Source: Prunella strophiata (taxonomy: Eukaryota > Chordata > Aves > Passeriformes > Prunellidae). Taken from it: a stretch of DNA of 64,000 bases. Below, one piece after another: positions 61,806-64,000 of this stretch. A program made the translations under genes and the position numbers. The stretch is from the NCBI GenBank assembly GCA_036583965.1, contig JAZBQD010000019.1:14895585-14959584 (forward strand). The letters are read 5' to 3'. Every line of letters begins with the position of its first letter. Positions within the stretch are counted from its first letter, which is position 1. A model generated the notes under the pieces. It worked only from the letters and a program-made list of their open reading frames with translations, did not search any database and had not been told where the DNA came from.

Positions 61806-62601
61806 TAAAGTCCATACAAAAAAAGAGCCTACTATTTTAAAGTCTCATTACACAGTAGTATGAGACAGTTGCAACTGCCGAGTACAGAACTTGAACAGGA
61901 ACCAGTTTCAGTGCTGGGGAGGAATATAGTGGTGGCCCAGGGATGAGGTGCTGGATCCTCAGCTGGTGCAAATTGATATCATTTTAGTCAATGGAATTGC
62001 ATTCATTTACATATCTGAAGATCTTGTGCTTGTATGTATGTTTCAGAGTTTCATTTTTCCTCCTTGTGAGCAGATACAGAACATCAACTGGAAAATGTGG
62101 AGGGTTTATGTTACTGCATATGACATAACATATGCTACATATTCTATGCATTTATCTGTACAGAAAATGAACTCTTTGTATCCCGGTCACAGCAGCACAC
62201 GCAGTCCAAAAATGACAAATAGCATTGTGGTCTGCTGTGATACTGCACTTGACTCTGACAGTATTCTGGGTTTGTTTTGGATGGGGTTCCCCATGAACAC
62301 ATTCTCATGGAAATCTCTGTATTTTTTATATGAATGAAGCAAGAAGCATTTTCTTTCGGTACTTAATTACTGACATTGATCCTTTTTCAATTGCTCTAAT
62401 ATTCAAGAAGTTAATTTCTTTACTTTCATATTAGATTTTAAGCACTACAGTTCATGACCATCAAATGTAATCTAAATATCAGCTGTAACTCAATATGAAT
62501 TATGCTAGGAAATATCTAGAGGTCATTGTAGTATACTCCACTAGCAGTTAAAATTAACTTCTATCAAAGCTAACTACAATTCTTAAAAATAAATTTCATC
62601 C

Positions 62602-62607
62602 AATAAA
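62602..62607 (+). promoter_or_regulatory. internal AATAAA, possible poly(A) signal
   Basis: AATAAA followed by a GT/T-rich stretch (ttggggttttccctctttta). It is a plausible alternative 3' end about 380 bases before the distal one. Confidence 0.35.
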
Positions 62608-62839
62608 ATCCTTGGGGTTTTCCCTCTTTTATTTGAATGGCAACCACAGACTACTTTAATTGCTTTGTAGATGCACTCAGAATTTACTGCAGCAGCAAGT
62701 TGGGGAGAAAAATGTTTGTGAACAATAATTGGAAATTGCAGGCATTTTTATTGTAAATAGTGTGACTGAAAAGATGGTTAAAATCAAGTAGAAAGAATAA
62801 CAAATATAATTTGATGGACAATAAAATATTTACCATCAC

Positions 62840-62847
62840 ATGCTGCA
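62840..62847 (+). promoter_or_regulatory. miR-103/107 8-mer seed match
   Basis: ATGCTGCA about 140 bases before the distal poly(A) signal. It is 53 bases from the next match, close to the spacing at which two miRNA sites can act cooperatively. Confidence 0.6.
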
Positions 62848-62892
62848 GCTGTCTTTAAGGGACATAAAATGTAATTCATTCATACTGTAATC

Positions 62893-62900
62893 ATGCTGCA
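62893..62900 (+). promoter_or_regulatory. miR-103/107 8-mer seed match
   Basis: ATGCTGCA, the last of the five matches, near the 3' end of the UTR, where miRNA sites tend to be effective. Confidence 0.6.
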
Positions 62901-62978
62901 GAAGTTTGCAATCTGCACCTTATGGATCACAATTACCTTTAATAGTTTTTTGTAATAATTGTAGCTGAGTATATCTCC

Positions 62979-62984
62979 AATAAA
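62979..62984 (+). promoter_or_regulatory. DICER1: distal DICER1 poly(A) signal
   Basis: AATAAA followed 15-45 bases later by a GT/T-rich element (cttgtattgtcgttttgct and a T run). This is the strongest poly(A) arrangement in the region, and no comparable one follows it. Cleavage is expected at about 62995-63005. Confidence 0.65.
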
Positions 62985-63005
62985 GTTATGGTCTGTTCAC
63001 CTTGT

Positions 63006-64000
63006 ATTGTCGTTTTGCTTTTTTTTTAATACCTGCTAATATCTCCATAAATCTTCTAGAGTTTACAAAAAAATTGCTGTTCAGTCTAAATTTAAAAAAA
63101 AAATGTGAAAACATTTGTGAAAACAATATTTCTTCACCTTGTTTAAAGACAAGTCTGCTTGTCTCCTTCCTCTGATGAATGAACTGTCTTCAGAGCTATG
63201 TGAAGACCCTTAAGGGACACTCAGGTTAAAAATGATGGTGTATGTGGTACAATTTGATCTCTGTGTTGACCATTATACCTGCAAAATGTCTGCTGGAGCT
63301 GGGAGGCCCCAGAGCACAAGGGTTCTGGAACACAGGTTTGCATGACTGGCACATGTTTTAAGAATAATATGTTCATATGAGCTAATAGTCTCAGCATTAA
63401 TAATGTCAATTTCATTATTTTTCAGTTGGTTTTCTGCTAGTATTTTGCTTATCCTGAATATTGGCAGTGTGTTTGTAAAATGTTCTGACTGGCATAGTAG
63501 TGTCATGTATCTTTTATGGAGACAAGTCAGTCCTGCCAGACGAAGATCTGGAGTCTTCCTTCCTGAAAACTTCACAATGTAACAGTCACTTGTTTGGCAT
63601 CTGCAGTGAGCATCTTTTACTGCACATTTTGTCTTAAGTTGCAGAGGAAAGCCTGCAAGGCTGCTGGTAAGGCATGGTGATAGCTTTTTCTGGGATTGGG
63701 AAAAGGTGCCTTTCAGAGTAAGGCCCTTCAGGCTCCAATGTATAGGCTAGTGAGGATGACAACACAGCCCCCACCTCCCCATTTCTAGCAAGTGAGTCAA
63801 ATCAGAAAATTTCCCCCAAATTTTCTGCAGTAAAATTGCTCTGAAAATAATAATATTAAACAATTGATTGAGGATGCTATTATATCCTGTTAATTGTGGT
63901 AAAATGGGCCACAATTTTTGTGAGGTGGTGGTGAGGTGAGGGATGGCCTTCTCAGCTGGAGTCTGCAAGAAAGTGGTCTATCCCCTGCTGAGTAGCACTG
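63006..64000. other. downstream intergenic sequence, nothing recognised
   Basis: Short open frames only, no splice-consistent coding sequence, no recognised repeat. It presumably lies beyond the DICER1 3' end. Confidence 0.55.

Larger units (their letters stand above)
58371..63005 (+). other. DICER1: DICER1 3' UTR (about 4.6 kb)
   Basis: AT-rich, non-coding sequence running from the stop codon to a canonical AATAAA (62979-62984) followed by a GT/T-rich stretch. It contains five miR-103/107 seed matches, two let-7 7-mers (TACCTCA at 59758-59764 and 61352-61358), a Pumilio-type TGTAAATA at 62752-62759 and several internal AATAAA hexamers. Long 3' UTRs of this size are known for vertebrate DICER1. 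The end point is inferred. Confidence 0.75.

Noticed and set aside
61948..62337. 129-codon open frame in the 3' UTR
   Set aside because: It lies downstream of the DICER1 stop inside the 3' UTR, with no recognisable protein features.

Overview
The window is vertebrate nuclear DNA, almost certainly from a bird. It is AT-rich and CpG-poor, has large introns, and carries several CR1 LINE fragments. One of these is the typical CR1 3' end next to an ATTCTATGATTCT-type tail. The only protein-coding gene I can support is DICER1, on the + strand. Its 26 coding exons run from 23382 to 58370. Summing the exons gives 1921 residues, provided one extra base in the 22nd coding exon is skipped. From memory this is within one or two residues of human and chicken Dicer. 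The bird species cannot be told from this window.

Layout. Positions 1-13.5 kb are AT-rich sequence upstream of the gene with no supported gene, only a CR1 relic at 10.84-11.0 kb and simple repeats. A small, isolated CpG-rich patch at 13.54-13.87 kb is the best candidate for the DICER1 promoter or non-coding first exon. Between 13.9 and 23.3 kb lies what would be the first intron, with two short CR1 relics. The exon with the start codon ends at 23525. The helicase domain is encoded from 23.4 to 36 kb, the DUF283/dimerisation domain at about 36-39.5 kb, platform and PAZ at 42.7-46.5 kb, and RNase IIIa at 46.8-52.9 kb. RNase IIIb follows at 53.1-57.7 kb and the C-terminal dsRNA-binding domain at 57.8-58.4 kb. 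The 3' UTR is about 4.6 kb and ends near a canonical AATAAA at 62979. The last kilobase holds nothing I can name.

Insertions inside the gene. Intron 10 holds a decayed sense-strand CR1 reverse-transcriptase segment. Intron 13 holds an antisense, broken endogenous-retrovirus fragment containing protease and the start of reverse transcriptase.

Regulation. Three perfect let-7 8-mer seed matches lie inside the coding sequence. Five miR-103/107 seed matches lie in the 3' UTR. Both fit the known feedback of microRNAs on the enzyme that makes them. The start region has a cluster of upstream ATGs, and one upstream ORF stops exactly where the main ATG begins.

Oddities to check first. Coding exon 22 carries an apparent 1-base insertion (TTCC at 52983-52986) that stops translation at 52993, before RNase IIIb; everything around it is intact. 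Intron 19 uses a GC donor. I found no new biological system; this is a well-known gene with some locally interesting details.
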